Assembly (NCBI GenBank): GCA_027489065.1
Contig: JAIYAM010000022.1
Location: 1-46,369, forward strand
Length of the DNA stretch: 46,369 bases
DNA from: Erythrobacteraceae bacterium
Lineage (GTDB): Bacteria > Pseudomonadota > Alphaproteobacteria > Sphingomonadales > Sphingomonadaceae
Direction of reading: 5' to 3'
The notes beneath the pieces were generated by a model. The model searched no databases, was not told where the DNA came from, and worked only from the letters and a program-made list of their open reading frames with translations. Positions 1-9,328 of the stretch are shown here, in pieces. The position numbers were made by a program, and so were the translations under genes. Position 1 is the first letter of the stretch; each line of letters opens with the position of its first letter.

Positions 1-479
1 CCCATCTGCACCATCTCGGCGCGCTTCTTCTCGCCGCCCGAGAAGCCGACATTGACCTGCCGCTTGAGCATTTCCATGTCCATTTTCAGGAGCGCGGCCT
101 TGTCCTTGGCGAGCTTCAGGAACTCGCCGCCCGACAGCGGTTCTTCCCCGCGCGCCTTGCGCTGGGAATTCAATGCCTCGCGCAGGAACTGGACGTTGGA
201 GACGCCGGGGATCTCGACCGGGTACTGGAAGCCGAGGAACAGGCCAGCGGCCGCGCGTTCGTGCGGGTCAAGCGCCAGCAGGTCTTCGCCCCGGAAGGTC
301 ACGCTGCCGCCGGTCACCTCGTAGCCGGGCTTGCCGCCGAGCACATTCGCGAGCGTCGACTTGCCCGCGCCGTTGGGGCCCATGATCGCGTGGATTTCGC
401 CTGCCGGGACGCTGAGCGTCAGACCCTTGAGGATCGGCTTGTCGGCGACGGTCGCGTGGAGATCGGTGATTTCAAGCAT
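1..479 (-). CDS. sufC: SUF iron-sulfur assembly ATPase SufC (3' end cut by window edge)
   Basis: SufC is the ABC-type ATPase that powers the SufBCD scaffold, which builds Fe-S clusters in the cytoplasm. The first 159 residues are visible. The Walker A motif GPNGAGKST lies at residues 34-42, and the ABC signature FSGGEKKRAEM sits close to the left edge. Walker B and about 90 C-terminal residues are outside the window. The ATG at 477-479 lies inside the end of the preceding DUF559 gene (8-base overlap), so the two are probably translationally coupled. It is the last visible gene of the suf operon; sufD would be expected next, beyond the edge. Confidence 0.96.
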   Translation of the reverse strand, partial: MLEITDLHATVADKPILKGLTLSVPAGEIHAIMGPNGAGKSTLANVLGGKPGYEVTGGSVTFRGEDLLALDPHERAAAGLFLGFQYPVEIPGVSNVQFLREALNSQRKARGEEPLSGGEFLKLAKDKAALLKMDMEMLKRQVNVGFSGGEKKRAEMVQM

Positions 480-1032
480 TGTTCTTCCTCGGGGGACGCT
501 TCGTGTCGTCCTGAGATTTGGGGCGCGGTTTGGGGCGGTCGTAGCTCTGGTTCGGGTTGGCCGCCTTGTGGGCGCGGGCGGCGGCTTTGCGTTCGGCGAT
601 CCGGTCACGCATCACGGTGGTGAGGCGCTGGAGCACGGCGTCGATATCGTCGAGGATATCGCTCGCCGCGATCCGCATCACCTTGATGCCGACGCTCTCA
701 AGGCTCTTGTCGCGCCGCTTGGCGAGGGCATCATTCTGCTCCTCCTCGTCGATCGCCAGTGCGAGCCCGAGGTTGTGGCAGTTGAAATCGACGATCGCGC
801 TGCCGACCACGGCGAAGCGCTTGAAGGTGTAGCGGCCCAGATCGGCCTTGGAGAACTTCTCGGCCAGCGCCTTGTGCGCCTCGGACGAATGGCGGCGCAT
901 CTCGCGCGCCTGTTCGTGCAGGGCATCGAGCCGCTTGTCCGAAATCTCCCAGCCGCGGCCCTTCTTCTTGAGCGCGGGGGCTTCGGCGGTGGCGGCCTCA
1001 GGGTTGAGGGCGAGGGTTTTGCGGGTGGTCAT
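472..1032 (-). CDS. DUF559 / Vsr-like endonuclease-fold protein inside the suf operon
   Basis: A 186-residue protein between the sufB region and sufC. Residues from about 60 resemble the DUF559 family (PD-(D/E)XK fold, related to very-short-patch repair endonucleases): the block AIVDFNCHNLGLALAIDEEE keeps the VDF aspartate, followed by D..R...L...G.KVMRI. In active relatives the second strand usually reads (I/V)E(V/L)DG; here it reads AIDEE, so the usual Glu appears to be Ala. The N-terminus and C-terminus are charged and low-complexity (poly-K/R/P). The ATG at 1030-1032 follows the stop of the 80-residue gene by one base and has more family support than the ATG 19 codons upstream. Nuclease activity is uncertain. 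Confidence 0.8.
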   Translation of the reverse strand: MTTRKTLALNPEAATAEAPALKKKGRGWEISDKRLDALHEQAREMRRHSSEAHKALAEKFSKADLGRYTFKRFAVVGSAIVDFNCHNLGLALAIDEEEQNDALAKRRDKSLESVGIKVMRIAASDILDDIDAVLQRLTTVMRDRIAERKAAARAHKAANPNQSYDRPKPRPKSQDDTKRPPRKNNA

Positions 1033-1033
1033 A

Positions 1034-1275
1034 TCAATACTGGTATCCGTGCTCAGAGACTTCGCCCCACACGTGGATGCCATCTCCATCGTCTTTGAAT
1101 TTGTGATCGTGGTCTGGGAAGTGCACGACCTCAGTCACACGGATGGTCAACGCGACACCTTCAGCACCAATATCGACAAGCTCACCCTGTCTTGGAAGCA
1201 CTGCGAAATCGACGACCTTCTCGATCGCCATGCCAGCCGCTGCTCTTTTTGGTGCAATGAGAAGAGCTTTGACCA

Positions 1276-1276
<1 letters not shown>
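1034..1276 (-). CDS. Small hypothetical protein in the suf operon (80 residues, GTG start)
   Basis: I do not recognise this family. The GTG start at 1274-1276 overlaps the sufB TAG by one base (TAGTG), and its TGA lies one base before the DUF559 ATG, so it is tightly embedded in the operon. The protein is soluble-looking, with a strand-rich middle (VVDFAVLPRQGELVDIG) and a C-terminus rich in His, Asp and Gly. Its DNA is clearly less GC-rich than sufB or sufC by eye and uses AT-ending codons unlike its neighbours. This suggests a recent acquisition or a fast-evolving lineage gene. The coupling supports it being translated; function is unknown. Confidence 0.7.
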
Positions 1277-2768
<1,492 letters not shown>

Positions 2769-2772
<4 letters not shown>

Positions 2773-3209
2773 GCAAGATGGTCCTCGACAAGTGGGGTCG
2801 GCGCCAGCACGACAGGCCCGCGCAGCTGCGCGAGGGTGATCCCCGCCAATGCGCCGCGCAACGCTTCATTGATGATCGGCCAGTGCGGCTTCATGTTGCA
2901 CCCGGTCTCGAAATCGCAGGCGGTGTGATCGATGCAGGCGGTGAGCGCGATGCGCCCCTCGATCGCCTCGACGATGTCTGCGACGGTGATCGCCGCCGCA
3001 GGCCGGCCGAGCTGCAAACCGCCATGCGCGCCGCGCACGGAGCGCAGCAGTCCGGCACTGGTCAGCTTGGAGACGAGCTTCTGCACCGTCGGCACCGGCA
3101 GACCGGTTTCACTCGCCAGTTCCGCCGCGCTGACCCGGCCGTTTCCGCAATGCAGCGCTGCCTGGCACATCGTGATGACGGCATAGTCGGCGAGGTTGGA
3201 CAGGCGCAT
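2769..3209 (-). CDS. Rrf2/IscR-type Fe-S-sensing regulator of the suf operon
   Basis: A 146-residue Rrf2-family winged-helix regulator heading the suf operon. The N-terminal HTH contains [20 protein letters not shown], and the wing contains [12 protein letters not shown]. Three cysteines sit at residues 92, 98 and 104 (spacing C-x5-C-x5-C), the same spacing and numbering as the [2Fe-2S] ligands of IscR. It therefore probably binds a cluster and represses or tunes suf according to cluster supply. The start chosen is the ATG of [11 protein letters not shown], which matches the family N-terminus; an upstream in-frame extension of 14 codons is not conserved-looking. Its TGA overlaps the sufB ATG. 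Confidence 0.93.
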
Positions 3210-3248
3210 TGCGGGCGGTTCTCTATTCGGACAGATCCGTTCCGAATT

Positions 3249-3277
3249 CAATTAGGAGCAATCCGGTCGTATTACAA
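3249..3277 (-). promoter_or_regulatory. Candidate suf operon promoter
   Basis: On the minus strand TTGTAA (3272-3277) and TAATTG (3249-3254) are separated by 17 bases, a plausible -35/-10 pair about 40 bases before the regulator ATG. An imperfect dyad, CCGGATT...AATTCGG, spans the -10 hexamer. This is where an Rrf2-type autoregulator would be expected to bind. Inference from sequence only. Confidence 0.4.
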
Positions 3278-3303
3278 CAGCCAAGCGGGCTGCATCCGCT
3301 TGC

Positions 3304-4170
3304 TCATTCGGCGGCGGCGGCACTCAGCGGCGCGCCCGCATCGCCATGGCCCGCCGGATCGAGCAGCGCGCTCATCAGCGAGGGCTGCCGAATCTGCGTC
3401 GGCGTGCGCCCGACATAGCGCCGGATATCGCGGATCAGGTGAGCCTGATCGAAATAGGTCGCCATGAGGGCATCGTGATGCGCCTCGCTGAGGTCGGGCT
3501 GCGCCAGCACCATCGCGGCCCGCAGCGCGCGAAAGCGCTTGAGCACCTGTGCGGGCGGCACACCGAAGAAGCGGCGGGAAATCCGCTGCACCTGACGCCG
3601 CGAGACGTTCACGTCGGCATAGAGATCGGCGAGAGCCGGGTCGAAACCGCTCGCCAGCCAGCGCTGGATCGCCTCGACCACGTCGGCATGATCGGGCCGC
3701 AAGGCGAAGGGGCCGGCGGCGATGGTATCGGCCAGCAGCGCGCACACCTCTTCCGGCCGGATCAACCCCTCGCCGCAGGCATCCGCCGCAGCTTCGAGCG
3801 CCGCGATCTGGTCCGGGGCCAGAATGCCGTCCGCAGCGAGCAGCCGGTCATGCACCGTGTCGGCCGGAAGGTTCGACAGCCTCTGCCACGCCATGTGGGT
3901 CAGAGAGGCGCCGATCTGGAGCACGGGTCCCTCGATCACGCAGTCGGCGCTGCGCAATTGCGGGGCGTTGATGAACACTCTGGACGACCGGGCGATGGTC
4001 CCGTCGGCAAAGGTGAAGGTCACGCGGCCGCGCACCATCACGATCAGCTGCGCCGAATAGGAGGGTATCGACTCGGCGATGCGCGGCGCTTCGGTCTCGA
4101 TCACATAAAAGGTGTGGACCGACCGGGCCAGCGCGGCGGTCGGAGGGATCATGCGGACCTGGAACTGCAA
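3304..4170 (-). CDS. AraC-family transcriptional regulator
   Basis: A 288-residue protein. The C-terminal region (about residues 180-270) is an AraC-type double HTH: the first helix pair lies around LADLYADVNVSRRQVQRISR and continues into FFGVPPAQVLKRFR, and the second contains FDQAHLIRDIRRYVGRTPTQ. The N-terminal part resembles an effector or cupin-like sensing domain, but I cannot name the ligand. The start is a TTG at 4168-4170, supported by a GGGGAAG ribosome-binding sequence five bases upstream; an ATG six codons inside (4150-4152) is the alternative. It lies 94 bases before the suf regulator on the same strand, with a probable promoter in the gap, so co-transcription is not assured. Confidence 0.88.
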   Translation of the reverse strand: MQFQVRMIPPTAALARSVHTFYVIETEAPRIAESIPSYSAQLIVMVRGRVTFTFADGTIARSSRVFINAPQLRSADCVIEGPVLQIGASLTHMAWQRLSNLPADTVHDRLLAADGILAPDQIAALEAAADACGEGLIRPEEVCALLADTIAAGPFALRPDHADVVEAIQRWLASGFDPALADLYADVNVSRRQVQRISRRFFGVPPAQVLKRFRALRAAMVLAQPDLSEAHHDALMATYFDQAHLIRDIRRYVGRTPTQIRQPSLMSALLDPAGHGDAGAPLSAAAAE

Positions 4171-4266
4171 CCTGACTTCCCCTTGCGGGGCCCCCTGTCA
4201 TGGTTTGGTGCGACCTGACAGGCATCTTGCGCAGGCATTCGCGGCTTGTCGAGGGGGCGCGGCACG

Positions 4267-4303
4267 AAAAAAAAGGCGACGCTCCACATGGAAGCGCCGC
4301 CTT
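4267..4303 (-). terminator. Rho-independent terminator (minus strand)
   Basis: On the minus strand a stem of about 11 bp (GGCGGCGCTTC paired with GGAGCGTCGCC, with two wobble pairs) is followed by eight T (plus-strand A run at 4267-4274). This is among the strongest intrinsic terminators in the window. In the plus direction only a short T run follows. Confidence 0.75.
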
Positions 4304-4385
4304 TGCCAGTTGAGGAACTCTTTGCATTTCTGCTCCGAGCCCTTCGGGTCGCGTGGGGCGATTAGCCGCTGTTTCGTGATCGGGA

Positions 4386-4395
4386 TTGTATACAA
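4386..4395. promoter_or_regulatory. Perfect palindrome TTGTATACAA upstream of pyrD
   Basis: A 10-bp perfect palindrome about 75 bases before the pyrD ATG. Its form (TTGT-AT-ACAA) resembles operators described for GntR-family regulators, and its centre could also serve as a -10 element on either strand. No good -35 hexamer sits at 16-18 bases on either side. No GntR gene is in the window. Confidence 0.35.
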
Positions 4396-4467
4396 GCGAC
4401 AAGCCTGATGAGGGTGCGCGAAGGACCGTCTCGACACGGGCTGCCCTCTGACCTAGGCGCTGGGCTC

Positions 4468-5514
4468 ATGCTGTTTCGCCTGATCCGCCCTGCGATCTTC
4501 GCCCTCGATTCCGAAACGGGCCACCGGCTCGCACTGCGCTCGCTCGCTGCCCTGCCGCGCCGCGCGCCTGCGCCCGCCGGGCCGCTCGCGGTCGAGGTGG
4601 CGGGGCTCGCCTTTCCCAATCCGGTCGGCGTCGCGGCAGGGTTCGACAAGGACGCCGAGGTGCCCGACGCGCTGCTCGGGCTCGGCTTCGGCTTTACCGA
4701 GGTGGGCTCGATCACGCCTCTCCCGCAAGCCGGCAACCCCAAGCCGCGCTTGTTCCGGCTGGTCGAGGACGGGGCGGTGATCAACCGGATGGGCTTCAAC
4801 AACGGCGGCGCCGAGGCCGCTCTGGCGCGGCTGAAGGCCCGTGCCGGGCGCCCCGGCATCGTGGGCGTGAATATCGGCGCGAACAAGGATTCCGCCGACC
4901 GAATCGCCGACTATGCGATCATGGCCAAGCTGATGACTCCCCATGCAAGCTACCTGTGCGTCAACGTCTCCTCGCCCAATACGCCGGGCCTGCGGGCCTT
5001 GCAGGACGAGGGCGCGCTGACCGCGCTGATCGAGGCGGTGATCGCTGCCCGCGACGAGGCTGTGCCGAACGCGCCGCCGCCGGTGTTCCTCAAGGTCGCC
5101 CCCGATCTCGAGCCTGCCGACATCGACGCCATTGCCCGCATCGCGCTCGACAAGCAGCTGGGCGCGCTGGTGGTCTCGAACACGACCATTTCTCGTCCGG
5201 TCTTGCGTTCGCATCACGCGGGCGAGACCGGCGGCCTGTCGGGGGCGCCGCTCCGCGAACTCGCCACCCGGCGGCTGCGCGATTTCCGCAAGGCCACCGG
5301 CGGCGCGGTTCCGCTGGTCGGCGTCGGCGGCATCGCCACCGCCGAACACGCCTGGGAGCGTATCCGCGCGGGCGCTTCGCTGGTGCAGCTCTATTCGGCG
5401 ATGGTCTATGAAGGCCCGGGTCTCGGCGCGACAATCGTGCGCGGGCTCGAGACGCTGATGCGCCGCGACGGCTTTGCCAGCATTGCCGAGGCGGTGGGAA
5501 GCGAGACCCGCTAG
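4468..5514 (+). CDS. pyrD: Dihydroorotate dehydrogenase (quinone), class 2
   Basis: PyrD oxidises dihydroorotate to orotate in pyrimidine synthesis and passes electrons from FMN to the quinone pool at the inner membrane. The 348-residue length and the N-terminal amphipathic region (MLFRLIRPAIFALDSETGHR) are typical of class 2. Motifs in order are NPVGVAAGFDKDAE (about 51-64), NRMGFNNGG (106-114), NIGANKDS (135-142), NVSSPNTPGLR with the catalytic serine (166-176), KVAPDL, SNTTISRP, GGLSGAPL and the FMN-phosphate loop VGVGGI. The ATG at 4468 fits the family start; 20 upstream in-frame codons do not. Its TAG shares the four bases CTAG with the convergent neighbour's stop. Confidence 0.97.
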   Translation: MLFRLIRPAIFALDSETGHRLALRSLAALPRRAPAPAGPLAVEVAGLAFPNPVGVAAGFDKDAEVPDALLGLGFGFTEVGSITPLPQAGNPKPRLFRLVEDGAVINRMGFNNGGAEAALARLKARAGRPGIVGVNIGANKDSADRIADYAIMAKLMTPHASYLCVNVSSPNTPGLRALQDEGALTALIEAVIAARDEAVPNAPPPVFLKVAPDLEPADIDAIARIALDKQLGALVVSNTTISRPVLRSHHAGETGGLSGAPLRELATRRLRDFRKATGGAVPLVGVGGIATAEHAWERIRAGASLVQLYSAMVYEGPGLGATIVRGLETLMRRDGFASIAEAVGSETR

Positions 5515-7241
5515 GGCTGCTTGCCGAGCAGCACCACGCCCTCGCGGCGCGGATCATAGCCCCCGTCGACGCGGCCGCCCTCGCGGATAAGCACCCCGTG
5601 GACGCCCGAATCCTCGCCCTGTCCGGGCCTGAGAACAAACCCGCGCTCGGCGAGGCCCGCGACTACCCCGGGAGGGAACAGGCTGGTCTCTGCGCCGATG
5701 CTGCCGCCGCGCGCGACGAGGTTCGGCTGGGCGAGCGCCTCCTGCATCGGCAGGCCCCAATAGACTGCCGCCACCAAGGTCTTGCCGACATAGGCGGGGA
5801 TCGAATTTCCCCCGGCCGAACCGATGGCTCCGGCAAAGCGCCCCTGCCTGTCGAGGAGGATCAGCGGTGTCATCGACGAGCGCGGGCGCTTGCCCGGCGC
5901 GACCGCGTTGGGGGCTTCGCTGCCGTCGGGCTGGAGCGGGTTGAAGCTGAAATCGGTCAGCTGGTTGTTGAGGAAGAACCCGTCGACCATGCGCCCCGTG
6001 CCGAAAATCGATTCCACCGTGGTGGTGATCGACAGCACGTTGCCGCGCGCATCGCGGACGATGAAGTGCGATGTGCCTGCCGGCTCGCGGGTCATGTCGG
6101 CGATGGCGACTTTCGCTCCCGCCGGCTTGCCCGCTGCGACAGTGGCCGCGGCCTTCGGCCCGATCAGCGCGGCGCGGGCATCGAGATAGGCGGGGTCAAG
6201 CAGGCCCTTGACCGGCACGTCCACGAAATCGCCGTCCCCGAAATAGGCGTCGCGGTCGGCATAGGCGAGGCGGCTCGCCTCGGCGAAGAGGTACCAGCCT
6301 TGCGGGTCCTGCGGGCCGCGCCTCGCGATGTCGGTGCGGTCGAGCAGGCCGAGCAGCTCGATCATTGCCGCTCCGCTCGAAGGCGGGGGCGGGGCGCAGA
6401 CGCGGTAGACGTTCCACGCGCCGCACACCGGTTCGCGCTTGACCGGGCGATAGGCGGCAAGGTCCGCGATCGTCATCGTCCCGCCGAGCGGCGCAGCGCG
6501 GGTCTTCTGGACGATCTTTGCCGCGGTGCTGCCCTTGTAGAGTGCATCGGTGCCCTGTTCCGACAGACGCCGCAGGAACGCCGCGTATTCCGGGTTCTTC
6601 AGGACATCGCCCGCCTTCTTCCGGCTCCCGTCGGCGTTGGCGAAATAGGCCGCCGCGTCCGGCTGCGAGAGCTGCGGGAAGCTCGCCCCCAGAAAGCGGC
6701 CGAGGCGCGGCGAGATCGTGAAGCCTTCGTCCGCCGTGCGGATCGCGGCATCGAACAGCCCGTTCCACTTGAGCGCGCCGTGGTCCTTGTGCAGCGCCGC
6801 CAGCGCCGCCACCGCGCCCGGCACGCCGGTCGCCCGACCGCTCGTCACTGCGGCAGGGTAGGGGAGCGGCTTGCCGTCTTCCCCGAGGAACATCGAGCGG
6901 CTCGCCTGCATCGGGGCGGTCTCGCGCCCGTCGTAGATGGTGATCTTGCCCGTGCCCGCGTCGAGATAGGTGAGAAACGCGCCTCCGCCCATTCCGGAAG
7001 ACTGGGGTTCGACCAGCGACAGCATCGCCTGCACCGCAAGCGCCGCATCGGCGGCGTTCCCGCCGCGCTCGAGCACCTCCATCCCGGCCTTCGCGGCCAG
7101 CGGGTTGGCGGCGATCACGAAGGACTGGACGCGCTGCGCCGTCTCGCGCGGCGGGACCGGCGCGGATGCCGTTTCGGGAGCAGGGGCGCAGGCGGCAAGC
7201 GCGCCGCACAGGGCGAGGGTCCAGAGGCGGAAAATCGACAT
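5511..7241 (-). CDS. ggt: Gamma-glutamyltransferase, lipoprotein
   Basis: A 576-residue member of the gamma-glutamyltranspeptidase family, which cleaves or transfers gamma-glutamyl groups from glutathione and related substrates outside the cytoplasm. A lipoprotein signal ends at Cys18 (LAAC), so it is probably anchored to an envelope membrane. The autoprocessing and catalytic threonine is Thr390 in EPAGTSHF, at the start of the small subunit. GTGRMVDGFFLNNQLTDF and GSAGGNSIP further on are typical of the family. The start chosen (MSIFRLWTLALCG) gives a proper signal; 12 further upstream codons do not. It is probably monocistronic, divergent from the acyl-CoA synthetase. Confidence 0.94.
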   Translation of the reverse strand: MSIFRLWTLALCGALAACAPAPETASAPVPPRETAQRVQSFVIAANPLAAKAGMEVLERGGNAADAALAVQAMLSLVEPQSSGMGGGAFLTYLDAGTGKITIYDGRETAPMQASRSMFLGEDGKPLPYPAAVTSGRATGVPGAVAALAALHKDHGALKWNGLFDAAIRTADEGFTISPRLGRFLGASFPQLSQPDAAAYFANADGSRKKAGDVLKNPEYAAFLRRLSEQGTDALYKGSTAAKIVQKTRAAPLGGTMTIADLAAYRPVKREPVCGAWNVYRVCAPPPPSSGAAMIELLGLLDRTDIARRGPQDPQGWYLFAEASRLAYADRDAYFGDGDFVDVPVKGLLDPAYLDARAALIGPKAAATVAAGKPAGAKVAIADMTREPAGTSHFIVRDARGNVLSITTTVESIFGTGRMVDGFFLNNQLTDFSFNPLQPDGSEAPNAVAPGKRPRSSMTPLILLDRQGRFAGAIGSAGGNSIPAYVGKTLVAAVYWGLPMQEALAQPNLVARGGSIGAETSLFPPGVVAGLAERGFVLRPGQGEDSGVHGVLIREGGRVDGGYDPRREGVVLLGKQP

Positions 7242-7416
7242 GGCGGCGACCTTAGGCAGAGCGCGCAGCGCTTGCAACGCAAGGGCGCACGGGGGCCTGC
7301 CCCGATGGGCGGACGCGCCTCCCCGCTTGCCGCTACGGCTCTGACCTTCTAATCAGGGCGCCCCACGGGGTCGCGCCTGAACCCCGAAAGAAAAAACTCG
7401 AAGGGATCAGGAGCCT

Positions 7417-9306
7417 TTGCCAGTGCATTCACCCACGCTGCCTCATTCACTCCGTGCGGTCGCCAACCCTGCGGACCCGCAGGTCTTGCAGGACATCGAC
7501 ACGGCGCAGAACCTCGTCGCGCTGTTCCTGAAGCGCGCCGACGAGAAGGGCGATGCGCCCTTCCTCGGCCACAAGACCGGCGGCCAGTGGGTGACGCAAT
7601 CCTGGCGTTCGGCGGCCGAACACGTGTGCCTCCTCGCCGAGAGCCTGCGCAAGCTGGGCCTCGAGGATGGCGACCGCGTTGCGCTGGTGTCGGAGAACCG
7701 CCCCGAGTGGTGCATCGCCGACCTCGCGATCATGGCCGCCGGGTGCATCACCGTGCCCACCTACACCACCAACACCCGCCGCGATCACGCGCACATCCTC
7801 GACAATTCGGGCGCGCGCGCGGTGTTCGTCTCGAACGAGAAGCTGCTCGCCCCGCTGGTCGGCGCGATCGCGCAGACGGGGCTCGCCGAGCACGTCATCG
7901 GCATTGACGCTCTCAAGCCACGGCAGACCGGCAGCTTCCAGTATCACGGCTGGGAAAGCCTCATCACCGGCGACGCCGCGGCGGCGCGGGCCGCGGTCGA
8001 TGAGCGCATTTCCCGCATCGATCGCTCGGAGACGGCCTGCCTCATCTACACCAGTGGCACCGGCGGCGCTCCGAGAGGCGTGATGCAGCACCACGGCGCG
8101 ATCCTGTGCAACGTCGCTGGCGCCGCCGAAGTGCTGATCGAGGATTTCGGCATCAAGGACGAACGCTTCCTGTCCTTCCTCCCGCTCTCCCATGCCTATG
8201 AGCATTCCGGCGGCCAGTACCTGCCGATCGGCGTGGGCGCCGAAATCTTCTATTCCGAAGGTCTCGAGAAGCTCGCCAGCAACATCGAGGAAACGCGGCC
8301 CACCATCATGGTCGTCGTCCCGCGCCTGTTCGAGGTGCTGCGCACCCGGATCATGAAGCAGGTCGAAAAGCAGGGCAAGGTCGCCAACTACATGATGGAT
8401 GCCGCGCTCAAGATTGCCGAGCATTCCAAGGAGGGGAAGAAGCGCCTGCGCGACCGGCCGCTCGACTATCTGGTCGAGCGCACGCTGCGGCCGAAGATCC
8501 GCCAGAAGTTCGGCGGCCGGATCAAGGCGATGGTATCGGGCGGCGCGCCGCTCAACCCCGAAGTCGGCAACTTCTTCGACGCGATGGGCCTCACCATGCT
8601 GCAGGGCTACGGCCAGACCGAGGCCGGGCCCGTGATCAGCTGCAACCGCCCGAAGGTCGGCCTCAAGATGGACACCGTCGGCCCGGCCCTGCGCGGCGTC
8701 GAAGTGCGGATCGCCGAGGACGGCGAGATCCTCGTGCGCGGCGAGCTTGTCATGCACGGCTACTGGCGCAACGAGGCCGAGACCGCGCGCACATTGAAGG
8801 TGGATCCGGCCGATCCGGCGGGCCTCCCGTGGCTGCACACCGGCGACATCGGGCATATCGACCCCAAGGGCCGGATCGTCATCACCGACCGCAAGAAGGA
8901 CATGATCGTCAACGACAAGGGCGACAACATCGCGCCCCAGAAGGTCGAAGGCATGCTGACGCTCCAGCCCGAGATCGCGCAGGCGATGGTGAGCGGCGAC
9001 AAGCGGCCCTATGTGGTCGGCCTGATCGTCCCCGATGCCGAGTGGGCGCTCGAGTGGGCCCGGGCCAACGGCGAGAAGTTCGACTTGAAGGCGCTTCAGG
9101 AGCTCCCCGCCTTCAAGAACGCGGTGCGCGCAGCGGTCGACCGGACCAACGCCGACCTCTCGGTGATCGAGAAGGTCCGCCAGTTCGCCTTTGCCGACGA
9201 GGCGTTCTCGATCGAGAACGAGGAAATGACGCCGAGCATGAAGATCCGCCGCCACAAGATCCGCGAGCGGTACCAGGAACGGGTGGACGGGCTGTATCGG
9301 GGGTGA
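7417..9306 (+). CDS. Long-chain fatty acid-CoA ligase (AMP-forming)
   Basis: This enzyme activates fatty acids to acyl-CoA with ATP via an acyl-adenylate. The 629 residues carry the ANL superfamily motifs: the P-loop-like YTSGTGGAPRGVM (211-223), GYGQTEAGPV, HTGDIGHIDPKGRIVITDRKKD and a late lysine region KIRRHKIRERY. It resembles the FadD15/ACSBG-type bacterial ligases. The start is uncertain: a TTG at 7417 lies only three bases from AGGAG (7409-7413), whereas an in-frame GTG at 7423 is nine bases away and may be used instead. Fatty acid activation fits the catabolic genes at 35.4-40.0 kb, but it stands alone here. Confidence 0.93.
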   Translation: MPVHSPTLPHSLRAVANPADPQVLQDIDTAQNLVALFLKRADEKGDAPFLGHKTGGQWVTQSWRSAAEHVCLLAESLRKLGLEDGDRVALVSENRPEWCIADLAIMAAGCITVPTYTTNTRRDHAHILDNSGARAVFVSNEKLLAPLVGAIAQTGLAEHVIGIDALKPRQTGSFQYHGWESLITGDAAAARAAVDERISRIDRSETACLIYTSGTGGAPRGVMQHHGAILCNVAGAAEVLIEDFGIKDERFLSFLPLSHAYEHSGGQYLPIGVGAEIFYSEGLEKLASNIEETRPTIMVVVPRLFEVLRTRIMKQVEKQGKVANYMMDAALKIAEHSKEGKKRLRDRPLDYLVERTLRPKIRQKFGGRIKAMVSGGAPLNPEVGNFFDAMGLTMLQGYGQTEAGPVISCNRPKVGLKMDTVGPALRGVEVRIAEDGEILVRGELVMHGYWRNEAETARTLKVDPADPAGLPWLHTGDIGHIDPKGRIVITDRKKDMIVNDKGDNIAPQKVEGMLTLQPEIAQAMVSGDKRPYVVGLIVPDAEWALEWARANGEKFDLKALQELPAFKNAVRAAVDRTNADLSVIEKVRQFAFADEAFSIENEEMTPSMKIRRHKIRERYQERVDGLYRG

Positions 9307-9328
9307 GGCGCTGAGCTTTAACCCGGCG

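Larger units (their letters stand above)
4267..4395 (-). ncRNA. Candidate small RNA ending at a strong terminator
   Basis: Reading the minus strand, short hairpins (for example CCC-GAA-GGG near 4340) lead to an 11-bp terminator stem and eight consecutive T. No gene on this strand lies upstream for more than 1 kb, because pyrD is on the other strand. The terminator therefore most simply ends a short independent transcript. The 5' end is unknown; I place it provisionally at the 4386-4395 palindrome. An alternative is that it stops antisense read-through of pyrD. Confidence 0.4.
4171..4467. other. Gap between araC and pyrD with structured sequence
   Basis: This 297-base divergent gap holds no convincing protein gene. 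It contains a strong minus-strand intrinsic terminator (4267-4303), a hairpin-rich stretch (about 4305-4370) and a perfect 10-bp palindrome, TTGTATACAA, at 4386-4395. An open frame across the gap on the minus strand lacks a ribosome-binding site and any recognisable similarity. Confidence 0.6.

Noticed and set aside
4198..4437. 79-codon minus frame between araC and pyrD
   Set aside because: It runs through the terminator hairpin, has no ribosome-binding site and ends in Arg/Ala-rich sequence; an RNA explains the region better.
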